Source: Myxococcota bacterium
Lineage (GTDB): Bacteria > Myxococcota_A > UBA9160 > UBA4427
Reading direction: 5' to 3'
DNA: 64,000 nucleotides
Assembly: GCA_041389495.1 (NCBI GenBank)
Contig: JAWKRT010000001.1
Span: forward strand, 2,341,376 to 2,405,375
Part shown: positions 1 to 8,503 of the stretch, piece by piece
Position numbering within the stretch: the first letter of the stretch is position 1
Layout: every line of letters begins with the position of its first letter
The notes under the pieces: generated by a model
Database searches by the model: none
The model's input: only the letters and a program-made list of their open reading frames with translations
What the model was told of the DNA's origin: nothing
Made by a program: the position numbers and the translations under genes

Positions 1-1
1 G

Positions 2-499
2 CTCTTCAAGCACTTCCCGTCGAAGGCCGCGCTCATCGTGGCCGCGGCCGCACACCTGTTCGCCGAGCTCATCGAGGAGTTCCGCGCCGCGTTCCGCGAG
101 ATCGAGGGCCACGAGGATCCCTCGGCCGCGGCCGTGCGACTCCTCGACCGCAGCTTCCGGCAGCCGCGCCTGCACGCGGCCTTCGAGCTCTACCTCGTGA
201 GTCGCCACGACGCCGAGCTGCGCGCGGCGCTCGACCCCGTCGTCCGCGATCATCGCGAGCGGCTGCGCGAGGAGGCGCGGCGCCTCTTCCCGCACGCGGC
301 GGCGACGAACCCCGAGTTCGACGCGTTCGTCGACGTCGTCGTGTCGACGATGCAGGGCCGCGCGCTCGGCGGCCTCGTCGCGCCGGACGCGCGGGCCGAC
401 GTCCGCGAGCTCGTCACGTTGTACCGGCTCGTCCGCCGCGAGCTCGGCGGTGCGCCGGGGGCCCGCGCGGATGCGCACGCGAGGAGCGAGAAGCCGTGA
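2..499 (+). CDS. TetR-family transcriptional regulator, C-terminal part
   Basis: This is a gene cut by the window edge. In the reading frame that starts at base 2 the visible protein opens with LFKHFPSKAALI, the end of a TetR-type helix-turn-helix (usually YxHFxSKexLl), so the DNA-binding domain lies mostly upstream. The following roughly 155 residues are helical with no other motif, as expected for the ligand-binding and dimer domain. The stop codon TGA overlaps the GTG start of the hydroxylase gene (GTGA), so the regulator and hydroxylase are probably co-translated and the regulator may control this operon. The ligand is unknown. Apparent internal starts such as GTG 38 lie inside the domain and are not the true start. 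Confidence 0.8.
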   Translation, partial: LFKHFPSKAALIVAAAAHLFAELIEEFRAAFREIEGHEDPSAAAVRLLDRSFRQPRLHAAFELYLVSRHDAELRAALDPVVRDHRERLREEARRLFPHAAATNPEFDAFVDVVVSTMQGRALGGLVAPDARADVRELVTLYRLVRRELGGAPGARADAHARSEKP

Positions 500-1377
500 A
501 TCCGATCCTGTACGCGATCCCGTTCTTCCTCGTGACGATGTGGATCGAGGGGGCGCTGCTGCGCCGGCCCGAGCACCGCGCGCTCGCGGGCTACGAGCGC
601 CGCGACACGCGCACGAGCCTGATCATGGGCGTCGGCAACCTCGTCATCGGATTCGCAGCGAAGTTCGCCGGCTACGGGATGTGGGTGTGGCTCTACCAGT
701 TCCGCCTGCTCGACCTCTCGCACGCGTGGTGGGTGTGGGTCGCGGGCTTCTTCGCCGAGGACCTCTGCTACTACGTCTTCCACCGCGTCGGGCACGAGTC
801 GCGCTTCTTCTGGGCAGCGCACGTCAACCACCACTCGAGCCGGCACTACAACCTGTCGACGGCGCTGCGCCAGTCGTGGACGACGCCCTTCACGGGCCCG
901 ATCTTCTGGGCGCCGCTCGCGCTGATCGGCTTCGACCCGGCGATGATCCTCGTGCTCTCCACGGTGAGCCTCGTGTATCAGTACTGGCTGCACACGGAGC
1001 TGATCACGCGCATGGGCCCGTTCGAGTGGCTGTTCAACACGCCTTCGCACCACCGCGTGCACCACGGGCGCAACGTCGAGTACCTCGACCGCAACTACGC
1101 GGGCATCCTGATCGTGTGGGATCGCCTCTTCGGCACGTTCGAGCCCGAGCGCGCGCCCGTCGACTACGGACTCACGAAGAACATCGAGACGTTCGACCCG
1201 GTGCGCGTCGCGTTCCACGAGTGGGTCGATCTTGCGCGCGACGTCGCGCGCGCGCGGAGCCTCGGCGAGGCCTTCGGGCGCGCGTTCCGCGCGCCGGGCT
1301 GGAGCCCGGACGGCTCGACGGCGACCGCGCGCGAGCTGCGCGCACGCGCGATGGGGGCGGTCGCCGGTGGTCGCTGA
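496..1377 (+). CDS. Sterol desaturase / fatty acid hydroxylase family membrane protein
   Basis: A 293-residue integral membrane di-iron oxygenase. The family uses three His clusters to bind two irons and hydroxylate or desaturate lipid substrates at the membrane. Here these are HRVGH (about residues 96-100), HVNHH (about 112-116) and HHRVHH (about 178-183), separated by hydrophobic segments, with the first membrane helix at the extreme N-terminus. Length is typical of bacterial members. The GTG start sits inside the stop of the TetR gene (GTGA overlap). Bacterial homologues act on sterols, hopanoids, carotenoids, ether lipids or fatty acids, and nothing here picks a substrate. The neighbouring acyl-CoA synthetase of steroid type makes a lipid or steroid role plausible. 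Confidence 0.85.
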   Translation: MNPILYAIPFFLVTMWIEGALLRRPEHRALAGYERRDTRTSLIMGVGNLVIGFAAKFAGYGMWVWLYQFRLLDLSHAWWVWVAGFFAEDLCYYVFHRVGHESRFFWAAHVNHHSSRHYNLSTALRQSWTTPFTGPIFWAPLALIGFDPAMILVLSTVSLVYQYWLHTELITRMGPFEWLFNTPSHHRVHHGRNVEYLDRNYAGILIVWDRLFGTFEPERAPVDYGLTKNIETFDPVRVAFHEWVDLARDVARARSLGEAFGRAFRAPGWSPDGSTATARELRARAMGAVAGGR

Positions 1378-1416
1378 GCGCGGCGGGTCGGCGCGCCCGG
1401 CGGGAAGCGGCTCGAC

Positions 1417-2433
1417 GTGCTGCGGCCGCTAGTCCACTTCCTCGCGATCGGCGCGCTGCTGTTCGCGCTCGACGCGGTGCGGGGCGCGCTGCAGGACGTC
1501 GACGCCGGCGCGCCGATCGAGCGCGTCGAGGTCACGCCCGACGTCGTCGAGCGCATCGAGCGCGACGCGATCGCCGAGACGGGCCGGCGCCCGAGCGAGC
1601 GCGAGCTCGCGGCGCGCGTCGACGCCTGGGTCGACGACGAGGTCCTCCACCGCGAGGCCGTGCGGCTCGGGCTCGACCGCATCGACCCCGTCGTCCGCGC
1701 GCGGCTCGTGCGGAACATGCGCTTCCTCGCCGGCGAGGACGATCCGCGCACCGACGAGGAGCTCTACGCGGAGGCGCTGGCGGTCGGCATGGATCGCAGC
1801 GACATCGTCGTGCGAAGGCGACTCGTGCAGCAGATGCGCTTCCTGCTCGAGGGCGCGGCGCCGGCGGCCGCGCCGAGCGACGACGAGCTGCGCGCGTACG
1901 TCGCGAGCCGGCCCGAGCGCTATCGCATCCCGCCGCGCGTGCGGCTCACGCACGTCTACCTGAGCCGCGATCGGCGCGGCGACGCGCTCGAGGCCGACGC
2001 GCGCGCGCTGCGCGCGCGCCTCGAACGCGACGCCGTCCCGCCCGACGCCGCGCGCGGGCTCGGTGACCCGTTCCTCCACCCGACCGATCTCGGTCTGCAG
2101 ACCGAGGCGCAGCTCGCGAAGCAGCTCGGCCCGGACTTCGCGCGCGCCGCGCTCGCGCTCGCGCCCGGCGGCTGGCAGGGGCCCGTCGAGTCGGCCTACG
2201 GCATGCACCTCGTGTGGGTGCGCGAGCGGCGCGACGCCGAGGACCCGGATCTCGAGAGCGTCCGCCGCTCGGCGCTCTCCGCGCTGCAGGCCGAGCGCGA
2301 CGCCGAGGCATTCGAGGCCGGCCTCGCCCGCCTGCGCGCGCGCTACGTCGACGCGAAGGGCGCATCCGCGCCGCGCGCCGGGGATGCGCGCCACGCCTCC
2401 GAAGCGGCGCGCGCCGCGAGCGACGCCTCGTGA
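1417..2433 (+). CDS. PpiC/parvulin-type peptidylprolyl isomerase, membrane anchored
   Basis: 338 residues. The N-terminus (LRPLVHFLAIGALLFALD) is a single membrane anchor. It is followed by a charged helical SurA/PpiD-like N-domain (about 35-165) and a parvulin domain (about 165-290) with the family pattern PRVRLTHVYLS, a GLGDP loop, and the ending GPVESAYGMHLVWV, which matches the parvulin beta strand carrying the active-site His. It would help proteins fold on the periplasmic side. The GTG start at 1417 follows a 39-bp gap, and the stop overlaps the HupE-like gene by GTGA. Parvulin-like genes next to HupE/UreJ-like genes are a familiar pairing, perhaps because the isomerase serves the membrane protein. 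Confidence 0.85.
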   Translation: MLRPLVHFLAIGALLFALDAVRGALQDVDAGAPIERVEVTPDVVERIERDAIAETGRRPSERELAARVDAWVDDEVLHREAVRLGLDRIDPVVRARLVRNMRFLAGEDDPRTDEELYAEALAVGMDRSDIVVRRRLVQQMRFLLEGAAPAAAPSDDELRAYVASRPERYRIPPRVRLTHVYLSRDRRGDALEADARALRARLERDAVPPDAARGLGDPFLHPTDLGLQTEAQLAKQLGPDFARAALALAPGGWQGPVESAYGMHLVWVRERRDAEDPDLESVRRSALSALQAERDAEAFEAGLARLRARYVDAKGASAPRAGDARHASEAARAASDAS

Positions 2434-3458
2434 TCGCGCGCCGCGCGTGCCGCGCGGCCGCGCTCGCGATCGCCGCCGCAGCAGCGCTCGCGAGCGGCGC
2501 CGCGCGCGCACACCCGCTCGCTCCCGCGCTGCTCTCGCTCGAGGAGGGCGCCGACGGCGTCGTCGCGGTGACGTGGAAGGTCTCGCGCCTGCGCCCGACG
2601 GGCAGCGACGTGGCGCCCGTGCTGCCCGCGCACTGCGCGCGACTGCCCGGTGCGCCGGAGATCGCGGTCAGCGAGCTCGACGTGACGGAACGGTTCCGGG
2701 TCGACTGCGGCGAGCGCGGGCTCGTCGGCGCGCGCATCGCGGTCGCCGGGCTCGACCGCAGCCGCACGGACGCGCTCCTGCACGTGCGGCTCGCCGACGG
2801 ACGCTCGCTGCGCGGGCTCGTGAGCGAGCGCGAGCCCACCTACGTCGTGCCCGAGCGCGAGAGCGCGGCCGCGGTCGCGCACGGCTACTTCGGGCTCGGC
2901 GTCGAGCACCTGCTCACCGGGCTCGACCACGTGCTGTTCGTCGCCGGGCTCGTGCTGCTCGTGCCGGGGGGGCGGCGGCTCGTCGCGACGATCACGTCGT
3001 TCACGCTAGGCCACTCCGTCACGCTGTCGCTCGCGACGCTCGGCGTCGTCGAGGTGCCGGCGATGCTCTTCGAGCTGCTGATCGCCGTGAGCATCCTGCT
3101 GCTCGGCGCCGAGCTCGCGCGGCGCGACGTCCCGCCCGACGGCGACGCGGGCGTCTCCTGGTTGCGCCGTCGCCCGTGGGTCATGGCCTTCTCGTTCGGC
3201 CTGCTGCACGGCCTCGGCTTCGCCGGGGCGCTCGCCGAGATCGGCCTGCCGCACGGCGACATCCCGCTCGCGCTCGTCGCGTTCAACGTCGGCGTCGAGG
3301 CGGGACAGCTCCTGATCGTGGCGCCGCTCGTCGCGCTCGGGTACATGGCAGGGCCGCGGATGGCGCGGCTTCCCGACTTCGTACGCCGCGCGCCCGCGTA
3401 TGCGATCGGATCGCTCGCCGCCTACTGGTGCTTCGAGCGCGCGGTGCTGTTCCTCTAG
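2430..3458 (+). CDS. HupE/UreJ-family membrane protein
   Basis: 342 residues from the GTG that overlaps the preceding stop. The longer reading frame back to 2214 would lie inside the isomerase gene and is rejected. A signal peptide (ending near GAARA-HP) is followed by an exported domain of about 130 residues, then a six-to-seven-helix membrane domain with conserved His motifs: HLLTGLDHVLF, FTLGHSVTL and FGLLHGLGFAG. These His and Asp residues are characteristic of HupE/UreJ, a family linked to metal (nickel or cobalt) uptake. No hydrogenase or urease gene is visible nearby, so the cargo is unknown. It belongs to the TetR-hydroxylase-isomerase operon. Confidence 0.8.
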   Translation: MIARRACRAAALAIAAAAALASGAARAHPLAPALLSLEEGADGVVAVTWKVSRLRPTGSDVAPVLPAHCARLPGAPEIAVSELDVTERFRVDCGERGLVGARIAVAGLDRSRTDALLHVRLADGRSLRGLVSEREPTYVVPERESAAAVAHGYFGLGVEHLLTGLDHVLFVAGLVLLVPGGRRLVATITSFTLGHSVTLSLATLGVVEVPAMLFELLIAVSILLLGAELARRDVPPDGDAGVSWLRRRPWVMAFSFGLLHGLGFAGALAEIGLPHGDIPLALVAFNVGVEAGQLLIVAPLVALGYMAGPRMARLPDFVRRAPAYAIGSLAAYWCFERAVLFL

Positions 3459-3510
3459 CCGCGCCGCGCGCCCGGGCGTGCGATGGAGATCCACAGCCGA
3501 GGGGCGGCCC

Positions 3511-5163
3511 GTGACCGACGACGAGATGTGGAGCCTGGGCGATCTGATCGAGGGCGTCGAAGCGGTGCTGCCGCCCGACGCGCCGGCGCTCGTCCACGAC
3601 GACGAGGTCGTGTCGTGGAGCGCGCTCGCGCGCGCGTCGCGCTCGCTCGCCGCGGCCTTCGCCGCGCGCGGCGCGAAGCCCGGCGACAAGGTCGCCTTCT
3701 ACATGCGCAACCAGCCCGCCTACATGCTGACGCTCGCCGCCTGCTTCAAGGGCGCGTACGTCCACGTCAACGTCAACTACCGCTACCTCGACGACGAGCT
3801 GCTCTACATCCTCGACGACTCCGACGCGGCGGTCGTCGTGTACGCGGCGGAGTTCGACGAGCGCATCGCGCGCGTGCGCGAACGCGCCGGCAAGGTGCGC
3901 GCGTGGGTGCGCGTCGGCCCGGGCGAGCCGCCCGCGTTCGCCGAGTCGTTCGCCGCGCTCGCCGGCGAGCGGCCCGACGCCGCGCTCGACGTCGCGCGCT
4001 CGGCGGACGACCTGCTCTTCATCTACACGGGCGGCACCACGGGCATGCCGAAGGGCGTGATGTGGCGCCACGGCGACCTGTGGGGGGCGCTCGGGTACGG
4101 CGCGAACGCGCGCGCGAACCGCGGCGCGCGGCCCGCGACGCCGGCCGAGCACGTCGCGAACGTGAAGGCGCACGGCGTCGGGCCGCGGCAGTACACGGCG
4201 TGCCCGCTCATGCACGGGACGGGGCTGCTCACCGCGATCGGAAACTTCGTCGGCGGCGGCGTGACGCTCACGACGGGCGGCGAGCGCTTCGAGGCCGAGG
4301 CCGCGCTCGACTTCGTCGACCGCGCGCGCGCGGAATCGATGGTGATCGTCGGCGACGCGTTCGCACGGCCGATCGTCGACGCGCTCGATGCGCACCCCGG
4401 CCGCTGGAGCCTCGCGTCGCTCAAGGTCGTCATGTCGTCGGGCGTGATGTGGAGCCGCGAGACGAAGGACGCGCTGCTCGCGCACCAGCCGAACCTCACG
4501 CTCGCCGACCTGTTCGGCTCGTCCGAGGCCGTCGGCTTCGGGTCCTCGGTGACGAGCCGCAAGGCGGGGAAGGGCCGCACCGCGAAGTTCCGCATCGGCG
4601 ACGACTGCCGCGTCTTCACCGAGGACCTGCGCGAGGTCGCGCCCGGGAGCGGCGAGCGCGGCTTCATCGCGCGCCGCGGGCCGATCCCGCTCGGCTACTA
4701 CAAGGATCCGGAGAAGTCCGCGAAGACGTTCCCGACGATCGGCGGCGTCCGCTACTCGATTCCGGGCGACTGGTGCACGGTCGAGGCGGACGGCACGCTG
4801 ACGCTGCTCGGGCGCGGGAGCGCCTGCATCAACACGGCCGGCGAGAAGGTGTATCCCGAGGAGGTCGAGGAGGTGCTGAAGCAGCACCCGGACGTCGCGG
4901 ACGCGCTCGTCGTCGGCCTCCCCGACCCGAAATGGGGACAGGCCGTGACGGCCGTCGTTGCCGCGCGGCGCGGACGCGCGATCGACGACGCGGCGCTGCG
5001 CGCCCACGTGCGCGATCGGCTCGCGGGCTACAAGACGCCCAAGCGCGTCGTCGCGGCCGAGGCCGCGTTGCTCCGCGCACCGAACGGGAAGCCCGACTAC
5101 AAGGCGGCGCGCGCGCTCGCCGAGCGCGCGGCGGCGGACGGCGGCGCGGCGGACGGCGCGTAG
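3511..5163 (+). CDS. Acyl-CoA synthetase (AMP-binding), FadD3/FadD19-like
   Basis: 550 residues from GTG 3511. This enzyme activates a carboxylic acid as an acyl-adenylate and transfers it to CoA in the cytoplasm. The P-loop motif YTGGTTGMPKGVMWRHGDL lies at about 171-189. The A5-type motif LFGSSEAVG, the GDW hinge region, and the C-terminal lysine in NGKPDYKAA are all present, so the enzyme looks intact. The GVMWRH form of the P-loop and the LFGSSE motif resemble ligases for steroid side chains and ring fragments (FadD19, FadD17, FadD3) more than ordinary long-chain FadD. It starts 52 bp after the HupE-like gene and is followed by a MocA-type oxidoreductase. Substrate assignment is inference. 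Confidence 0.88.
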   Translation: MTDDEMWSLGDLIEGVEAVLPPDAPALVHDDEVVSWSALARASRSLAAAFAARGAKPGDKVAFYMRNQPAYMLTLAACFKGAYVHVNVNYRYLDDELLYILDDSDAAVVVYAAEFDERIARVRERAGKVRAWVRVGPGEPPAFAESFAALAGERPDAALDVARSADDLLFIYTGGTTGMPKGVMWRHGDLWGALGYGANARANRGARPATPAEHVANVKAHGVGPRQYTACPLMHGTGLLTAIGNFVGGGVTLTTGGERFEAEAALDFVDRARAESMVIVGDAFARPIVDALDAHPGRWSLASLKVVMSSGVMWSRETKDALLAHQPNLTLADLFGSSEAVGFGSSVTSRKAGKGRTAKFRIGDDCRVFTEDLREVAPGSGERGFIARRGPIPLGYYKDPEKSAKTFPTIGGVRYSIPGDWCTVEADGTLTLLGRGSACINTAGEKVYPEEVEEVLKQHPDVADALVVGLPDPKWGQAVTAVVAARRGRAIDDAALRAHVRDRLAGYKTPKRVVAAEAALLRAPNGKPDYKAARALAERAAADGGAADGA

Positions 5164-5204
5164 GCGGCGTCGGCGGCGGCGTCGGCGGCGGAGGAGGCCG
5201 CGGA

Positions 5205-6230
5205 ATGGCGGAGCGAGCGCTTCGGATCGGCATCCTCGGCGCCGCGCGCATCGCGCCGGCCGCGCTCGTCACGCCCGCGCGGAGCGTCGACGGCGCGATC
5301 GTCGCGGCCGTGGCCGCCCGCGACGCGGCGCGGGCCGAGGCCTTCGCGCGCAAGCACGGCATCGCGCGCGTCGCGCGCGACTACGCCGAGCTCGTCGAGG
5401 ACCGCGAGCTCGACGCCATCTACAACCCGCTCCCGAACGGCCTCCACGCCGAGTGGACGATCCGCGCGCTCGAGGCCGGGAAGCACGTGCTGTGCGAGAA
5501 GCCGCTGGCGGCGAACGCGGACGAGGCGCGGGCGATGGCGGCGGCCGCGGCGCGCACCGGGCGGGTGCTGATGGAGGCCTTCCACTGGCGCTACCACCGC
5601 GCCGCGGAGCGGGCGATCGAGATCGTGCGCTCGGGAGAGCTCGGCCGCGTCGAGCGCGTCGAAGCCGCGATGTGCTTCCCGCTGCCGCTGTTCGGCGACA
5701 TCCGCTACCGGCTCGACCTCGCCGGCGGCGCGACGATGGACGCGGGATGCTATGCGGTCTCGATCGCGCGGCACCTCGCGGGCGAGGAGCCGGCCGTCGC
5801 GTCCGCGCGCGCGAAGCTCCGCTCCCCGGGCGTCGACCGCGCGCTCGTCGGCGAGCTCGCGTTCCCGAGCGGTGCGAGCGGGCGCGTGCGCGCGTCGATG
5901 TGGTCGGCGCGGCTCCTCGACCTGAGCGCGCGCGTCGTCGGGAGCGAGGGCGAGCTGCGCTTCCTGAACCCCGTCATGCCGCAGCTCCTGCACCGCCTGC
6001 GCGTGCGCACGCGCAGCGGCACGCGCACCGAGCGCGCGGCGGGCGAGCCCACGTACACCGCGCAGCTGCGCGCCTTCGTGCGCGCGGTGGACGAGGGCGC
6101 GGCGATTCCGACGGACGGGAACGACGGCGTCGCGAACATGGTCGTGATCGACGCGCTCTATCGCGCGGCCGGCCTGCCGCCGCGGGGAACGCCGGAGGCG
6201 GCCGCGATCGCGAGGTCCGGCCGTCGTTAG
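5205..6230 (+). CDS. Gfo/Idh/MocA-family NAD(P)-dependent oxidoreductase
   Basis: 341 residues from ATG 5205, which has GAGGAGG at 5191-5197. The N-terminal Rossmann fold begins RIGILGAARIAP (a GxxGxA variant of the dinucleotide loop). The family motif EKPLA (in GKHVLCEKPLAAN, about residues 90-102) carries the Lys-Pro that positions the nicotinamide. The second half is the alpha/beta substrate domain, with DAGCYAVSIARHLAG containing the usual catalytic His region. Members oxidise or reduce sugars, inositols or dihydrodiols. It closes the rightward run of genes, 41 bp after the acyl-CoA synthetase, and is convergent with the M20 peptidase gene. Substrate unknown. Confidence 0.85.
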   Translation: MAERALRIGILGAARIAPAALVTPARSVDGAIVAAVAARDAARAEAFARKHGIARVARDYAELVEDRELDAIYNPLPNGLHAEWTIRALEAGKHVLCEKPLAANADEARAMAAAAARTGRVLMEAFHWRYHRAAERAIEIVRSGELGRVERVEAAMCFPLPLFGDIRYRLDLAGGATMDAGCYAVSIARHLAGEEPAVASARAKLRSPGVDRALVGELAFPSGASGRVRASMWSARLLDLSARVVGSEGELRFLNPVMPQLLHRLRVRTRSGTRTERAAGEPTYTAQLRAFVRAVDEGAAIPTDGNDGVANMVVIDALYRAAGLPPRGTPEAAAIARSGRR

Positions 6231-6261
6231 TCCGACGAGGCGCGGACGAGGCGGGGCGGCC

Positions 6262-6278
6262 GGCGCGCGTCGCGCGCC
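6262..6278. terminator. Candidate bidirectional terminator hairpin
   Basis: GGCGCGCG at 6262-6269 and its complement CGCGCGCC at 6271-6278 form a compact GC hairpin. It sits in the 49-bp gap between two convergent genes, 31 bp after one stop and 1 bp after the other. There is no U-tract, as is usual in such GC-rich genomes. Alternating GC runs are common here, so chance is possible. Confidence 0.35.
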
Positions 6279-6279
6279 C

Positions 6280-7425
6280 TCAGTCGGCGCTCTCGAGCAG
6301 GGCGGTGAAGAAGCGCGTCATCGCCTCGACCTCGGGCGTCTCGACGTACTCGGCCGCCGTGTGGGCGCGTTCGATCGAGCCCGGGCCCATGACGACGCCC
6401 GGAATTCCGTGCAGGGCGAAGGCGCCGGCGTCGGTGCCGAACGCGACGTGGCCGAGCTCGGCGCGCGCGCCGCACGCGGCGAGCGCGTTGCGGCACCGGC
6501 GCACGCAGACGTGGTCGGCGGGCGTGCCGAGCGGGCCCTTCTCGCTCTCGCAGCGCTCGACGACGACGTGCTCGAGGCCGCGGCGCGCGAGCGCCGCCTC
6601 GAGCTCGGCGCGCACGCCGTCGACCGTCTCGCCGGGCACCATCCGGCGGTCGAGCACGACCCACGCGCGGTCGGGGACGATGTTGGGCGCGTGTCCGCCG
6701 GCGCCGATGCCGGGCGAGAGCGTCGCCGGCCCGAGGGCGCCGTGCGGGCGCGCGGCGAGCTCGTCCGCGAGCTCCTCGAACGCGAGGATCGCGCGCGCGA
6801 GCAGGCCGAGCGCGTTGCGCCCCGCGCGCGGGTTCGACCCGTGGCAGGCGACGCCGCGCGCGGCGACGCGCGCGAGCGCGATGCCCTTGTGCTCGTTCAC
6901 GACGCGCAGGCTCGTCGGCTCGGTGGCGAGCACCCAGTCGGGCCGGCGCCCGCCGAGATGCGCGAGCACGTCGGCGACGCCCGCGCTGCCGAGCTCCTCG
7001 TCGGCCTCGCCCACGACGACGACGTTGCGCCGGAGCGTCCCGCGCGCGAGCACGCCCTGGAGCGCGGCCACGAGGGCCGCCATGCCGGCCTTGGTGTCGC
7101 ACGCGCCGCGCCCGTAGAGGCGCTCGTTCGCGATGCGCGGGTCGAACGGGTCGATCTCCATGCCGTCGACGGGCACGGTGTCGAGGTGCGACGCCACGAG
7201 GACCGTGTCGCGCGCGCCGGCCGCGGTCGCCTCGGCGACCACGCTCCGGCGGTCGCCTGCGCCGACCACCACGGCGTCGAGGGCCATCGCGCGCAGCTGC
7301 GCGGCGACGTGCTCGGCATAGCGCGCCTCGCCGGCGATCGAGGGCGGCACGTCGTCGCGCCCCATCGGATTCACCGACGGGATCGCCACGTAGTCGCGCA
7401 GCAGCTCGATCGCCCGGCTCGCCAT
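6280..7425 (-). CDS. M20-family metallopeptidase (ArgE/DapE/CPG2-like)
   Basis: 381 residues. Zinc-dependent amidohydrolase of the ArgE/DapE/carboxypeptidase G2 group, cytoplasmic (no signal peptide). The first metal motif is ASHLDTVPVD (about 78-87), followed by GRGACDTKAGMAA (bridging Asp) and GEADEELGSAG (catalytic and metal Glu pair). A dimerisation lid follows (NEHKGIALARVAARGVACHGS...), and the C-terminal metal His is in the AHTAAEYV segment. All key residues are visible, so it should be active. The substrate could be N-acetylornithine, succinyl-diaminopimelate or a peptide, and no biosynthetic neighbours help to decide. It lies 18 bp downstream of the secreted protease gene on the same strand, so the two may be co-transcribed. 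Confidence 0.85.
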   Translation of the reverse strand: MASRAIELLRDYVAIPSVNPMGRDDVPPSIAGEARYAEHVAAQLRAMALDAVVVGAGDRRSVVAEATAAGARDTVLVASHLDTVPVDGMEIDPFDPRIANERLYGRGACDTKAGMAALVAALQGVLARGTLRRNVVVVGEADEELGSAGVADVLAHLGGRRPDWVLATEPTSLRVVNEHKGIALARVAARGVACHGSNPRAGRNALGLLARAILAFEELADELAARPHGALGPATLSPGIGAGGHAPNIVPDRAWVVLDRRMVPGETVDGVRAELEAALARRGLEHVVVERCESEKGPLGTPADHVCVRRCRNALAACGARAELGHVAFGTDAGAFALHGIPGVVMGPGSIERAHTAAEYVETPEVEAMTRFFTALLESAD

Positions 7426-7443
7426 GCGCGCCGAGTGTAGTCG

Positions 7444-8451
7444 CTAGGGCGCCGGGGCGAGGCCGGGGCCGAGGCCGTCCTCGCGGTCGTCCTCGGGCGA
7501 CGCGCAGTCGGGATCGGCCGGGTAGTCGATCGCGCCGTCGCCGTCGTCGTCGATCTCGTCGCTGCAGGCGGGGCGCACCAGCGCGACGAGCTGGGCGCGG
7601 TAGAGGCTCAGGTCCGCGGCCAGCGTGCGATTTCCGTAGAAGCTCGTCGCGCGCGGCTGGCGCTTCTCGAAGGTGCGCACGACGAGGATGCCCGCGAGCT
7701 CGAAGCGGTCGCCGCGCCGGGCGAAGAGCGCGCCGCCCGAGTCGCCCGTCGTCGCCTGCGCCTCGAAGCGCGTCGCGCCCGGCGCGCCGGGCGGCGTGAA
7801 GTCCATCGCGAGCACGTGCGTGTGCACGCCGCCGGTGGCGACGCGGAAGGGGCCGGCCTCGATCCGGTTCGTTCCCCAGCGCATGGCGCGCGTCGCCGCC
7901 CAGCGGAAGCCCTCGAACGCAGCGCCGCCGGGCGCGCTCCACGCGGCGCGCGCACCGCGGTCGAGCCCCTGGCCGACGAGCCACACGCGCGCCCCCCGCG
8001 GAGGGCGCGCGCGCGCGATCGGCAGCACGGGCAGGTGCGGGTCGCTGTCGATGCGGAACGCGAGCAGGTCGCTCGCGCTGCCGTCTTCGTTGCGGAGGCG
8101 CGTGCGCGTCGCATCGATCGGGGAACCGACGACGCCGCCGATCTCGACCGGGAAGGCGCCGACGTGGGCGGCCGTGAGCACCCAGCGGTGGCCGAGGTAG
8201 ACGGCGCTGTACGGGCCGCGTCGCGCGAGGTGCTCGAAGGGGAGCCGCGCGCGGCCCGTCGCGCTCGCCGGCGGCGGCTGCGTGTTGGTCGCCGCGTCGC
8301 CGACGGCGAGCAGCACGCCGCACGCGGGCGCAGCCCCGACCAGGGGGCCGACGAGCGCGCCGACGAGGGCCGCCGCAGCGGCGCGCGCCGCGCGCGCGGG
8401 CCGGAGCGGCCGCGGCGCGCCGGGTCGAGACTCGATCGCACGGGGCCGCAC
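7444..8451 (-). CDS. Secreted trypsin-like serine protease
   Basis: 335 residues from GTG 8451. The longer frame to 8553 would overlap the divergent gene and is not used. An Arg-rich then Ala/Leu/Val-rich leader ends near GAAPACG, a Sec signal or weak lipobox. The catalytic triad of the S1 family is visible: His in VLTAAHVG, Asp in SDLLAFRID and Ser in TTGDSGGALF. The C-terminus carries an Asp-rich segment (DEIDDDGDGAIDYPADPD) like a calcium-binding thrombospondin type-3 repeat, common on exported proteins of high-GC deltaproteobacteria. It probably acts outside the cytoplasm. It diverges from the TMTC-like gene with only 52 bp between starts. The exact start is uncertain. Confidence 0.78.
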   Translation of the reverse strand: MRPRAIESRPGAPRPLRPARAARAAAAALVGALVGPLVGAAPACGVLLAVGDAATNTQPPPASATGRARLPFEHLARRGPYSAVYLGHRWVLTAAHVGAFPVEIGGVVGSPIDATRTRLRNEDGSASDLLAFRIDSDPHLPVLPIARARPPRGARVWLVGQGLDRGARAAWSAPGGAAFEGFRWAATRAMRWGTNRIEAGPFRVATGGVHTHVLAMDFTPPGAPGATRFEAQATTGDSGGALFARRGDRFELAGILVVRTFEKRQPRATSFYGNRTLAADLSLYRAQLVALVRPACSDEIDDDGDGAIDYPADPDCASPEDDREDGLGPGLAPAP

Positions 8452-8503
8452 GCGCGCAGCATGCCATACGCGCGGCCCGCCGATTCCGTACCCTGCCGCG
8501 CCG

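Noticed and set aside
2214..2429. N-terminal extension of the HupE/UreJ-like protein
   Set aside because: It lies inside the PpiC gene, has no signal peptide and ignores the GTGA start at 2430, which is followed by a good signal sequence.
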